Shown in pieces: positions 32,902 to 43,391 of a stretch of DNA of 64,000 nt. The translations under genes and the position numbers were made by a program. Within the stretch, counting starts at the first letter, position 1. Each line of letters begins with the position of its first letter. The stretch is from Amphiura filiformis. Its lineage: Eukaryota > Echinodermata > Ophiuroidea > Amphilepidida > Amphiuridae. The notes beneath the pieces are model-generated. The model saw nothing but the letters and a program-made list of their open reading frames with translations. It did not search any database and was not told the DNA's origin. The stretch is taken from assembly GCF_039555335.1 (NCBI RefSeq), contig NC_092640.1, positions 29,116,026 through 29,180,025 on the forward strand, written 5' to 3'.

Positions 32902-33224
32902 TTGGTTTCATACTTTCTGCCGCTTGCCGCTGAGCGGCATGATGAAGCGTCTTGTACTTTTCTGCAAGCGCAGCGGCACAACCACTCTTGCCGCTCAGCA
33001 CCCCTCCAAAATCGTTTTTTTTTGTTCTCATACGACAGAGCGGCACCGCTCCGAGTTGACTTGAATTCAACTCCCAGCGGTGCTGCCGCCGCGGCAAAGT
33101 GGTGCAGTGATCAATATATCGGCTTGCCACTGGTCACCGCTAGCGCTTTTGGTGCGACTGCACAGGGAAGTAAACTCATCTTCAGAGCGGCAAAGCGACA
33201 AGCGGCTGGAAAGTATGAAACCAG
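32902..33224. mobile_element. GC-rich foldback MITE (family M3), complete
   Basis: Left GGTTTCATACTTTCTGCCGC and right GCGGCTGGAAAGTATGAAACC are inverted repeats. The interior is rich in GCGGC/GCCGC palindromes. The counterpart of this position near 45182 lacks the element, so it inserted after the block C duplication, about 200 bp upstream of the receptor start at 33421. Frames across it (Ala/Arg-rich) on both strands are by-products of its composition. Confidence 0.75.
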
Positions 33225-33420
33225 CATAAGACTACAATATATTATGCGGCATTGACTTGAGTACGAAGAGCATTCTGTATTCTAATTTCACACTGGAAGC
33301 AGGTCGTTGTGTGTGCTAAAGAAAACTGACTGAAACGTTTGTCATTACGATTATTAAAAGTTAACTTATATTCATAACACTTCATCTAGCTTTGAGAGAG
33401 AATCTATCCTTGAAAGTGTA
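33225..33420 (+). promoter_or_regulatory. Conserved proximal upstream region of the GPCR at 33421
   Basis: The region matches 45225-45406 upstream of the paralogous receptor: GAGTACGAAGAGCATT, then AAACGTTTGTCATTACGA, TTAAAAGTTAACTTATATTC and CTAGCTTTGA. The copy at 45 kb has an additional duplicated AGCTTC-rich stretch. It should include the 5' untranslated region and core promoter. No TATA box is clear. Confidence 0.4.
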
Positions 33421-34536
33421 ATGGCTTACACATGGGAAAATTTCAATGAGGAATTTGACTGTGTTCGCTTCTATAACATCTCAGATCCTGTTGTAGCTGC
33501 CCGCTGGATCTACACGGATATTGAAACGTTTCTTCTTTCCGTGGTCATTCCTATCGTGTCAGCAGTAGGCGTAGTAGGAAATGTAGCATTTCTTTTCATG
33601 CTTATTCGTTTGCCTCAAATGCGTACCAGTTTATCGAGCTACTTGGCCGTCTTGGCGCTATGCGATATCTTATTCCTGCTTATCGCAAACATCTTATATG
33701 CTATAACATTAGGGCAGTCAGATGTGAGTCTCGCTTGGCCAGCTCAAACGCCGATAGGTTGTGCAATCTCAGTAGTATCATCCTATGTATGGTACTTTGC
33801 GTCATTAGGACTCATTACGCTGATATCACTCGAGCGTTACTTTGCGATCTGTCATCCGCTGAAGCATATTCATTTCCAGGGCAAAAAGCGCAACGCCAAA
33901 CTGATTCTGGCGGTTCTCGTCTTCTCTGTTGGTATTACCATTTCAGTCACACCGCGTTACACTTGGTACCACACCTATTGCTTGATATGGCCGAACATAC
34001 CAGACTTTCAAAATCATCAAAAAACTGTTGGCGTTTGCGGGACATGGGATATTTACTGGAATGTATACGAAGGATTTTTGCTGACGAGTGTTTTCATCAT
34101 ATCGGCTTTTATCAACTGTTTTCTGTACGCCAAGATCTTACTGGCAGTCAGCAGTCGTGGTGTTCTGACCACATCGCAACCTAACCCTGAATCTAATCGT
34201 GTACGCAATCAGGTGGCGCGTACGCTTATAATCAACGGCGTTGTATTCTTCATCTGCCAGGCGCCATTCCGCATCGATAATCTGGATGATGCACTCGAGT
34301 ACCTTGACGTCGATTGGGATTTGATCAAGCCATCTCGAGAGGCAATTGTCACCACCGTGGGGCAAGCGTTCTTATTCTTGAACTCCGTAGTCAACCCATT
34401 CATTTATGTGTTAAGTTCCGGACACTACCGACAAGGAATGATAGAGGCATTTTCGTGGAAACGTAAACCTGTAGACTTCTCATTGAAAAAGGTGGCAACT
34501 GGGGCTACTAAAACGTCGCGTATTGAAGAAGACTGA
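33421..34536 (+). CDS. Class A (rhodopsin-like) GPCR, intronless
   Basis: A complete 371-residue receptor. The N-terminus has NIS (N19), a probable glycosylation site, then SDPVVAARWIYTDIE. TM1 GN is at 53-54; TM2 has LALCD (D82); C113 pairs with C187 (YCLIWP); TM3 ends ERY (138-140). A basic GKKRNAK intracellular loop precedes TM4. VRNQVARTL leads into TM6, with FFICQAP (276-282), again Gln for Trp; LDD is at 288-290; TM7 ends NPFIY (325-329). The tail carries Lys, Ser and Thr residues. It is nearly the same length and sequence as the receptor at 45407 and clearly related to 28351. Intact, with no sign of decay. Likely a peptide or small-molecule receptor; ligand unknown. Confidence 0.94.
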   Translation: MAYTWENFNEEFDCVRFYNISDPVVAARWIYTDIETFLLSVVIPIVSAVGVVGNVAFLFMLIRLPQMRTSLSSYLAVLALCDILFLLIANILYAITLGQSDVSLAWPAQTPIGCAISVVSSYVWYFASLGLITLISLERYFAICHPLKHIHFQGKKRNAKLILAVLVFSVGITISVTPRYTWYHTYCLIWPNIPDFQNHQKTVGVCGTWDIYWNVYEGFLLTSVFIISAFINCFLYAKILLAVSSRGVLTTSQPNPESNRVRNQVARTLIINGVVFFICQAPFRIDNLDDALEYLDVDWDLIKPSREAIVTTVGQAFLFLNSVVNPFIYVLSSGHYRQGMIEAFSWKRKPVDFSLKKVATGATKTSRIEED

Positions 34537-34978
34537 TTAGTCTAAATTGGTTACATAAAGACAGGGCGGAAGTAAGAGTTTCAAAAGCAATCAGTGGGTG
34601 GAATTCAAAGGTGGTTAAAACCAGGGCCTTTGTAGACACGTATTATGAATTCGCAGGTTGCATGGAAATTGGGTTGTAAATAATTGTATTGATAGTGTAT
34701 GTTTAAAGAGAATAGTTTGTAAAACATGATACTCATATCTGTATTTTAATTTGCATTAGGATAAGATCTCACTTCCTTTATTGTTTTAGAAAATGTGGTT
34801 GAAAAATATTTAATTGAAACATAGAGTTAGTTAGTACACGTGCTAATCATGATAACAGTATTTCCACGTTGAGAATGTCATAGGCTAGCGGGTTCATTCA
34901 GTTTATTTAATATACAGGCCTAATTTTTTATTGAATGTAAGTTTGTTATAATGTGAGTAAGATATATTTCGCTGCATG
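34537..34978. other. 3' flank of the GPCR at 33421
   Basis: Matches 46523-46940 with interruptions (GACTGATTAGTCTAAATTGG, 'AACATGATACTCATATCTGT', 'TTGAGAATGTCATAGGCTAG'). Likely 3' untranslated region. No other features. Confidence 0.5.
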
Positions 34979-35191
34979 CCGTAAAAATCCGCCTAATGGC
35001 GCTATGCTCCCCTGACATTATATGGAATTTTAGGCACAGCCTAAGAGTGGCCTCCCGTAAAATTCACACCAGCAAATAAGGACATGAAAATTTTTGTTTG
35101 GATTTTAGAAGAGGGAGGTCTCTATTGGGGCATGAAATTTACTCCAAGGCAAAGGAGCTTAATATTGCGCCATAAGGCGAATCTTTACTGT
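34979..35191. mobile_element. Short MITE with CCGTAAAAATCCGCC ends
   Basis: Left GCCGTAAAAATCCGCCTAAT followed by GGCGC, and right GCGCCATAAGGCGAATCTTT followed by ACTGT, are inverted repeats of about 26 bp. About 213 bp, non-coding. It interrupts the 3' flank shared with the paralogue, which runs on uninterrupted near 46950 (TTTCGCTGCATATTTGACAC). Confidence 0.7.
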
Positions 35192-35750
35192 ATTTAACAC
35201 TACGCTCAGCTGGTTCTCCAATTTTTACTTGCATTTGTTTTAAATTCTTTTACCACATTTGCACTTTCGTAATGAGCATCATTTGGAAGTCTTAAGACTT
35301 TGGAAGTCTTAATTGCACCCCGGCATTGTACACAGTACCGTGTGTAGTAGCCCTAGAACTCTGGCCATAGTATCCGTTTTTACTTCCACTAGGGCCAGAG
35401 GCACTTACATTGAAAAAATTGTTGGAGATGGTTGAACGCAACAGAACAAATAAATGATGAAACTTGACCTTTTCATTGTGTTCGTGGGTCACCGCAAGAC
35501 CTGTAAAATTCCATTTGAAAAAACATATTTTTCATATTTATGCACACTTTCCCTACCTATTTAAATGAACCTCAATATTGACCATCATATTGTACCCATT
35601 TGTGTTACCTTCAATTCGACGATCCCTGTTGATTTGCCGTGAAAACGCTTGCATTTACTTGAAGGGAATTGTTCGGTTCTTCCGTTATTTACATCATTGG
35701 CATCATTTGACCTTTCATGTGACTTTTTCCATTTGCAACAATCTTCCCTA
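35192..35750. other. Remaining block C copy 1 flank and unassigned sequence
   Basis: 35192-35340 matches 46955-47065 (CACTACGCTCAGCTGGTTC, 'CATTTGCACTTTCGTAATGA'). Beyond that there is no counterpart and no gene. Short minus-strand frames at 35292-35492 and 35585-35839 carry no motifs. Confidence 0.4.
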
Positions 35751-35902
35751 TAATTGAAGACCGAATTGAAAAGACTAGTTTGTGTATGACGTCCTGTCAA
35801 CCAGACCAAAAATGCCGTACTGCGCAGGTCAGTAACCAATCACGTCGCACCTTTGCCCTGACGTCAGACGCAAACTAGTCTTTTTAATTCGGTCTTCAAT
35901 TA
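35751..35902. mobile_element. TA-flanked MITE, about 150 bp
   Basis: Left TAATTGAAGACCGAATTGAA followed by AAGACTAGTTTG, and right CAAACTAGTC followed by TTTTTAATTCGGTCTTCAAT, are inverted repeats of about 45 bp with an inner GACGTC pair. Flanked by TA. Non-coding. Confidence 0.8.
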
Positions 35903-36720
35903 TACCATCATGCAACCGCATCTGACCTCGCCACATCCCGGGGTCGTCATGTCCATTTTACTTGTGGGGTGGATAAATGACGGAGTAGTGGACTAGGAAT
36001 AGTAAATTAACATGAAACGTAAAACACCTGTATAAAACGAGAATAACTCACGCATGACCGACCGGCCGGCCGCCTGTTGGAATAAAAATACACGCTGGAT
36101 TGTCTTGGAACTCCAAATGCTTTAGTTACAAACAGAGATTGCGCTAGTAAAAATGCATTTCAGCCCCTGCCAAAGTTCATTTTCGGACTCCCCCGTAAAG
36201 TAGAATAGTCCAGATTATCGTAACCTTTGACATTGCCAATATCACACAAATGTCGTCTATTTCATGCCGTAAAGATATATGAGCAAGTTTCTGAAGAATA
36301 TTGGTAAGTTTAAAGGCCAGATATCAGGCTAACGAATATGATCTGCATATATAGAAAGATCCGATCGTTGTCCGAACGTCAAAATTTGATAAATGTCAAT
36401 GGTACAATTCTAAGCACGTGAAAATCGTGAGGTCATTTCTCAACACAATACCTGTCAGAGGATAATTTACATAGGCACAAAAGACCGTGTTCAACGTAGC
36501 GTTACTCAGCCAAACATGGCAGAGTAGGTCCCGGATGGTCGTACATGTTCCTATCTCCACAACGTTATACCTTTCCAACAAGGAAAGAGATACAAAAGGC
36601 GAACGTCTATCGGAAACCAACACTTTATGCAAATTGAGCATGCATGAATCATGGTCACTTGACGCAATCTGCCTTCTGCTTGGCTGATCGATATTGCATA
36701 GCATGTACTCATTCCAACAT
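35903..36720. other. Intergenic, nothing recognised
   Basis: No TIR pair, tandem array or credible protein frame. A minus-strand frame of 102 codons (36396-36704) overlaps two others in different frames and shows no domain. Confidence 0.4.
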
Positions 36721-36903
36721 AGGATTTGATCCGGTGCCCTTCACCGTAAACAGTAGCGCAGTAGAGTCCATTCAATCAAATGTTGTCATCAATCTATTTG
36801 ATGGTAGTGCATTTGTTATATGTGTGAGACGAACTATCGCGGTAGATTGCAATCATGCTTTTGTTGAATGCATTTGAGTAGTCCGCCATATTTACGGTAT
36901 GAT
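36721..36903. repeat. Dispersed repeat M4, copy 1
   Basis: Contains TTCACCGTAAACAGTAGCGC, 'AATCAAATGTTGTCATCAAT', 'GCGGTAGATTGCAATCATGC' and CTCAAATGCAT in inverted order relative to 48588-48785. Ends in a GCCATATTTACGGTATGA motif. The element type is not identified; the other copy carries a box B-like GGTTCAAATCC, so a SINE relationship is possible. Confidence 0.55.
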
Positions 36904-38149
36904 ACGTCATATGCAGAAGTCATTGAGTACATTCTCATTTACATGATCATCTTCTCGTGGCAGTGTATGCGGTGCTCATGAATATTTGGCAAAAAGGCCA
37001 CAATGGTGCTCCAATTGTATTGCCTGTCGACGGCGATATGTAAATCAGGTGATGATGTCACAGCTCATTGTAGTTTCTCTGTGGTATGTGGTAATTGTTG
37101 TAATGCAATCAATATTATTGATCAATATTAAAGACCCTAGATATGGTCATAGATGAACTCCTGGATGGGGCAGCTTTAATTAGCATGAGGCCGCATTGAT
37201 ATGTAAATAGCGTATTGTTATTTAAATTTGTGCCCAAGACGTATTGAGGGCGACAGTCATGTTATCCAGACGGAGAATGGCTGCATATGCCGGCCATGTC
37301 AATTTGCTGAGTGAAGGCTGATAATTACTTTTTTGTATAGGTAATAAGCTAGTATATTTCGTGTACCAGTTGGTTATAACAAACAAGTATTCCTGAAAAA
37401 AATTGGTGTCAGTTCCAATTTACAATGTAACTATTATTTTAATGTAATGTTAAAGAGAAGTTTTGCACTGCAGCACTGACAAGAACATTTAGTGGTAGTT
37501 CATTTTATCATTAAATAGCCCTAATTATACACTTACATAGGCGTGCGTGTTTTGGCGCAACGTCAGCCTTCTATTCTTCAAGTTTTTTCACAGGAGGAAG
37601 ATGGCGAATTTCATCATTCGATATCAGCAAAGTATCAGGCCCTTGCAACTCCTATACCAGCGCAATACAAAAAGATTTTTGTTTAATTAACACTGGACAT
37701 GCTGGATGTTTTTATAAAAATATTGTAGGCCTATGTGATGAAGAAGGGGCTGGTGGTTTATTTGTGTAAAGGTCAAAATAGGATTCGGATAGGGTCAGGA
37801 CTCTGTTTTGTCATCTTCCTTCTGTGGGTCTTTGAACCTGCTCATTGTCTGGTGTGTTTTTTTTTTTTGGTTGTAATTTTGATTTTGAAATGGAGCCTTC
37901 ATCTTTGGTTCGAGTTGTATTTTTTCCTGAATGTATTTTAATGCTTTCTCTCCCCCACCAGCTCTAAGTACTGATAAAATACAAAAAAACTGGGAAAAAA
38001 AAAGATGTGGACACCGTCAGTTCCCCCCGTGTATTATCCGCCGGCGCCATTATCACGTGACTGTAGAAAAATGCTGCTGCCACCAGATATAGGCTAAGTA
38101 AAACAGCGTATTACTATCAAGACTTACGTCGATATTACCAAGACAGAGA
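36904..38149. other. Intergenic, nothing recognised
   Basis: AT-rich with occasional poly-T. Frames at 37735-37941 and similar are hydrophobic, low in complexity and lack family motifs. No repeats shared with elsewhere in the window were noticed. Confidence 0.4.
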
Positions 38150-38370
38150 TATGTCTGACGTCATCTGTCAAAGTCGTGATGACTTGCAAAACTCGGCGGT
38201 AAACCGGGCCATGATTTTAAGCTTATTGTTAATTTTGCACCTTCAAACATACAAACCATCTCAAAAGTTAGGTCTTTATAGTAGGAAACCTTTTTGGGCG
38301 AAGGCACCATGTCAACAATGCCTAGAAAAGTTGCTTTTTGCTTTGTAAAAGTACGTAATTTTTCAGCACT
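38150..38370. repeat. Dispersed repeat R3, copy 2
   Basis: Inverted counterpart of 10050-10260: AAAAGTTAGGTCTTTATAGT, 'AGGAAACCTTTTTGGGCGAA', 'GGCACCATGTCAACAATGCC', 'TAGAAAAGTTGCTTTTTGCT', 'AAAGTACGTAATTTTTC'. A weaker copy is inside the TIR element at 11935-12060. Confidence 0.65.
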
Positions 38371-38662
38371 TCCTGGTCAGCATGGAAGCAGGTGGATTCG
38401 GCCAAATCAATTCGTCCACAGTTGACTTGGCCATATGCCAATTCATGCATTTGGCCCCAAGCTAAGTCAGCCACAAACCAATTCGATATTGACCAAAAGG
38501 GATAAACGATTTAATATGTTAATGAATATATGTGACCGTCCATCTCGAAACAGCTGTAAAGTCGGCTCGCGGTCAATTTTGTTTTATTTCGTGTTTAGAA
38601 AATATATCATAAGCTTTAAAATGAAAAATCATTTGACTCCAAACGATATCCAGAAGTAAAAA
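38371..38662. other. Unassigned spacer before tandem repeat
   Basis: No recognised feature. It shows a locally repeated 'GGCCAAAT / GGCCATATGCC' theme near 38400-38460. Confidence 0.3.
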
Positions 38663-39655
38663 AAGAGGGTTAAGTGCACAACGTACAAAAAAGTGACTAT
38701 ATCTCATTAACCGATGATCCTACAGATATGCGACCACTGACTTTTTTTCCCTTATGACCAGAGGAAAAATTCGACATATGGCACGACTCGAGGATATTTG
38801 GTTAAAAAGATAGAGGGTTAAGTGCACAAAATTTTTAAAAAAAGTGACTATATCTCATTAACCAATGATCCTACATGTACAGATATGCGACCACTGACTT
38901 TTCTGTTCCTATGACCAGAGGAAAAATTTGACATATGGCACGACTCTCTAGGATATTTGTTTAAAAATAAAAAAAAAGTGAATATATCTTATTAACCAAT
39001 GATCCTACAGATATGCGACCACTGACTTTTTTGTTCCTTATGACCAAGGGAAAAGTTTGACATATCTCACGACTCTGTAGGAAATGATGTACATCATCAT
39101 CATCATACATCATCATTTTATTTTCATTCAAATCAACATACAAAATATAAAAGACACAACATTTGAATGAGGAGATGCTCAAAAGGCCCAAAGGCCTGAA
39201 GCGAGCACCCCCTGCCTTTAAGTTACAACATACAATTACACAAAGTTAACAAATAAAAGAAAAAAGAAAGAGGAGAAGAACATGCAAAGAAAGACTCCAA
39301 TATAAATATTTATAACATTTCATATAGATATTCCACAGTCCACACAAGAAATTGATAGTTGGAGTGGAGATGGGGGGGATGGGTGAGGTCATTAAATAAT
39401 CCCTAAATATTAGATGTAATTTTTATTAGACTTTTCTTTATTTGTAACTTAAACTGGTTTACTGATTTTGCCATCTTTATATATTTATCAGTAATATTCC
39501 ATTTCCTAGGACCGGAAGCCCGTGTTGTGAGGGCCACAAACTGCGGCTACGTACAGATACGCGAACGCCGACTTGTTTTGTTCTTTATGACCAGAGGAAA
39601 AGTTCGACATCGCACGACTCTTTAGGATATTTGGTTTAAAAGACATCAATTCATC
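38663..39655 (+). repeat. Tandem repeat, about 148-bp unit, interrupted by a LINE
   Basis: Units begin at about 38663, 38811 and 38960, with shared blocks AAGTGACTATATCTCATTAA, 'CAGATATGCGACCACTGACT', 'ATGACCAGAGGAAAAATTCG' and 'CATATGGCACGACTC'. A fourth partial unit resumes at about 39547 (TACAGATACGCGAACGCCGA .. GCACGACTCTTTAGGATATT), after a LINE fragment at 39083-39546. Confidence 0.85.
39083..39546 (-). mobile_element. LINE 3' end fragment (minus strand)
   Basis: On the minus strand the right end translates to ALTTRASGPRKWNITDKYIK, then MAKSVNQFKLQIKKSLIK and a stop. This is the typical C-terminal tail of a non-LTR reverse transcriptase polyprotein. An untranslated region follows, with an ATGATG-rich tail near 39085-39115. 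It is strongly 5'-truncated. It splits the 148-bp tandem repeat. Confidence 0.65.
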
Positions 39656-40589
39656 TAAATATACAGATTTGGTGTAAAAACAACGGTTATGGAGAAAATC
39701 GCGAAATAGTTAAATTTGGCCAACTCTTTTTGTACATCAATATACAGGGTTCGAATTGGCATGTGGGCGATTTGGTTTGGGGCTGAATTGACGAATAGTA
39801 TCGATATCGATATTGATATTTTTACAGAGCACGTGATATTTCGATATGATGATTCGGATTGTCACGTGATCGTCAAACCTGTACTAAAGGTGTCAGTTCT
39901 GCAGGAACTGACACAAAAATTAGTATCATATTAAATATATTAAATGTATAAACTTTGAAAGTTACATGAATTTGAAGAGCAGAGCTTCGAAATCTAGCTA
40001 AGTCAGGTGATGTGAAATTCTGCTGCGCGACCCCCTCTGCGTGGTAGAATTATATTCATAAAACATTGAATTTAACAGATATCATGGGCAGCCAACCACG
40101 ATTTATCAGCATTTAAAATATATGTTAATTAACAAAGATAAATAATAAAGAGTACAAATGGCAATTAACTAGTAAACAAGCCTGAATTCTTAAAATGTTG
40201 CCACGTGTTTTCCCGAACACATGATATGTGCAACATGTGACCACTATTCAGATTTACCGTAAATATTTGGAGTATGCTTGCACATCATGCACATACACTG
40301 TGCATTTCTTTACCTCCGTATAAAATCAATAATTCATGCTGGGAGCCAAGTAACATTGTCTGTTCAGTGCAGATTGGTATTTTATTTTACTTGAGAGCAT
40401 AATAGAAATACATAAGACGAATCATGGCGCCATGATGGAAGGTCAGGTCGGGTATCAAAGGTTATTATAACTTAAATACTACTTGTATTTCCCACCTTGC
40501 CTCTGTCACATATTTCCTTCATATTATTGACAGCAAGTCATAATTTTGACTTTGCTATTGCAAAATGTCATTTCATATCAAAGTCCAAA
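39656..40589. other. Intergenic, nothing recognised
   Basis: Contains a small ATCGATATCGATATTGATAT tract near 39800 and no credible gene. A 72-codon frame at 39716-39934 crosses this tract. Confidence 0.4.
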
Positions 40590-41765
40590 AATAGCAATGG
40601 GAGCAAAATTGGTATAAGCATATATTTACCTTTTTATATTTCTTTATTTTAATATATATGCAAACATGATACAAGCATATTGTGAAAGTATCAAAGGGGT
40701 TTCTTATGAAATGGCACTTTGCTAGTCAATAGCATAAATTATTTTTTCAAACCGAGGCACTGAAATCATGCTTTTAGAAAACATTTGCCAAAAATCATCC
40801 AAAATGGCCGAAATGACACAAAATCAAAAGTTTAGGTGAACTTTTTTTCCACAACAATATACACTACACATAAAAAAATACTACTACAAGGGATTTTCAA
40901 CATAGGAATCCAAACAATCAAGTACCAACATGGACAGCTTTGTCCTGATATCACTTTTGGGGGTTTAACAAAATGTTTAACCTCTACTGTGATTGGCAGC
41001 TGCATAAGGAATCTCTTTGATAGCTTGAATGAACACTGTCATCTGCTACAAAACCATCACACTCTAGGACCTGGTCACTCCATAATGCTACAGGGAGCAC
41101 AGTACTTTAACAATGGAGTGAAAGACTCATTATTGATTAGGCGCGTATTTTAAAAGTACAGCTCCTGTGCGTGTATAGCAGCAATTCAGTGTAGATGGTA
41201 TAAATATAAGAAAAAGTTTAGGGTTGAGATCAGGTGAAAAATACATCAAATGAGCACGAAACTTCACATTTATGTTCATAAAGGTGTCTATTTAACATGA
41301 CTCGAAAGGTGTATGGAAATTCCAAAGGGAAGCTGGTCATTTAATTTTTAACTCGAGATCTACTTGTCCATTTTTTAACCTTTTTACAGAGGGTATGATA
41401 GAGGTAATAACGGCAACTCTGCCAAATTACAGCTCAGTAGGGGAAGGTTTTCATCTGATCTTATTGATCTGAATATTTTGTGCTATTCTGAGCAGTGCTG
41501 TACTTGGCCACTGGCAATTAAGCGCACTGTGGCGATGGACCGATTTTGACTCACACTTACAGAAAAACCAAATAAGTTATGTTGCTGTAATTTGCAGGAT
41601 AGTTACAAAACATAATTGGCATTGACATCCCCAATTTTTACAGAAAAATTATTTAAAATAAACGAATGAGCTCAATTTAGAAATGTGTGTGCAAGCAGTG
41701 CACAGTTGAGCTCCCTGTATGTCTATGGGAGTGTCCTAATCAAGTTGATGGTTCATTGGTCATCC
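40590..41765 (+). repeat. Segmental duplication block D, copy 1
   Basis: Matches 49070-50285 in the same orientation, about 8.5 kb away. Shared blocks include AAAATTGGTATAAGCATATA, 'TATGAAATGGCACTTTGCTA', 'CAACATAGGAATCCAAACAA', 'GTTGAGATCAGGTGAAAAAT' and 'GCTCAATTTAGAAATGTGTG'. A frame at 40836-41153 is not conserved in length in the other copy (49264-49512, stop earlier), so no gene is called. Confidence 0.75.
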
Positions 41766-42879
41766 CTATTACAAGGAATCCTTTGTGCAGCCGTTTTTAA
41801 CATTATTATTATCACACTCGCTTGAAAATCCAATGGTGGGTAAAACGGCGATGTCGACACTGGAGGTCACCATTTGGACTGGCGAGAGCAACCGCTGGCG
41901 GCGCATCGTATTGTGAATCGCGAGAATTCATCCAGGTATTTCATTTTTCTTTCGAAAAGAGAACCATAAATGTATTATAGTAATCAAGATGTAATTTAGG
42001 CTTATCCAAATTAAAAATAAACATGTAAATATGGAATATTTCAAATACATACACCATCTATGGAATACATAACCACATAGGGGTGTAGATTGCAAATGGA
42101 GTTACCCATCCGGGTAATCCAATGACGTCCCAATATTACAATGATGGCTGACAATAAATGAGCACAAATAACCATGACGACATTGCTCTAGAAAATTTTG
42201 GCGCGGGAATTTTGAATATAGCGTGTTGAGAGCCGGCTGTTTTTATTAATTTTTATGGTCAATAATTATGAGTTTGTTTAAAATAAAACTATGTGATTCG
42301 TGCTCGATAATTATTTTTCTAACATATAATACACGATGTTGTGATTGTTGTACACTTCCGTATTATGTATATGTATAATGTATATTGTACAGTTCATTCA
42401 TTTGTGAAACTAATATAATTATTCCCACAATTTACACAATCCCAATCAACTCAAACAATGACGAATATTTATGGGCAAATTATATACGATTATTCAACAT
42501 TTCTGCGGAGAGTTAAATAGCATTGTTTTAAACTTTGGTGCCTCTTTTACACGTTTTGTAACGTCATAAGTTGGTAACAATGCCAATTGCGTACTAGAAT
42601 GAGTGGGACTATTGTTTTCTTGTCAAACTGCATGGAAGTTGACTTTCTCAGCGTGGTTCAATAATAGGTATGAATTGGAAATGTTAATGAAATAATTTAT
42701 CCAGGTGAACAAAAACGGTGCATTAAAAAGACTCTTACGATCGGCAGTCATGGTCTAAATTCGGTTGTTTTGCGTGTCTCCTTTTCTGTCCGGGGATAAT
42801 ATGAAATTGATATGAAGAATTTGTTTCCAAAAAAACCAAAATAATTGATAGAACAAATAAATCATTTCATTTCCACGTG
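41766..42879. other. Intergenic with partial M1 MITE
   Basis: 42046-42125 is the left part of an M1 MITE (GGAATATTTCAAATACATAC .. 'GGGTAATCCAATGACGTCCC'). The rest shows no recognised element. AT-rich. Confidence 0.4.
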
Positions 42880-43391
42880 GTTGAATGACCTCCCCGAAAT
42901 GACCTGACCCGACTCCTTACCTTATCAATTAGCATTTCAATCCCTTTTGGATAGAGAGCCAGAAACATACATTTGAACGCCCTGGGCCGGCGGTTCTTCG
43001 TGGTTGAAGGTGTACAGGGATTTGCACGGTTTTTGGGTACCTTTGGTGTGTCGATGGGTGGGTTTTCAGTGGAACCCAATGCTTTTTGTGAAAAATGTGT
43101 ATATCGATGGGTTGCAAAAATGGTAAAAGTAGATATAGAAAAAGTTATCATTCTCAGGTCTGCGTGGCACATTCCCATTCAAATATATTTGAAGAATACA
43201 CCGGGGTCCTGAAGAATACTTTGTGAACAATAAAGTTGTTTCAAGATAAGATTAATTCTATATCATGCCATTCTGTGACAAAAGAGTCAACATACAATTT
43301 AAATTTAAATGACCCTTTCGGTAAATCAGGTTACACCCTGATGACGTCACTCTGATGTAAATATTTTTTAAATAAACACTTTTAGTATTAT
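42880..43391. repeat. Short segmental duplication block E, copy 1
   Basis: Matches 44245-44700: TTATCAATTAGCATTTCAAT, 'GGTTCTTCGTGGTTGAAGGT', 'TTTTTGGGTACCTTTGGTGT', 'CAGTGGAACCCAATGCTTTT', 'CACCCTGATGACGTCACTCT'. Frames are open on both strands in both copies, but the recent duplication explains their sharing. No protein family is recognised. Confidence 0.75.

Noticed and set aside
32884..33255. 123-codon Ala/Arg-rich frame and its antisense partner
   Set aside because: Lies wholly on a GC-rich foldback MITE with inverted GGTTTCATACTTTC ends; openness on both strands reflects base composition.
38663..39085. Regular repeats considered as a CRISPR array
   Set aside because: The unit is about 148 bp with no short repeat/unique spacer pattern; the sequence is clearly animal DNA. 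It is a tandem repeat.
40836..41153. 105-codon frame with a relative at 49264-49512
   Set aside because: Stops at a different place in the duplicate, and differences include frame-changing indels. Explained by block D duplication.
42867..43178. Minus-strand frame of 103 codons, similar to one at 44237-44551
   Set aside because: The copies are a recent duplication (block E), several frames are open at once, and no protein motif is visible.
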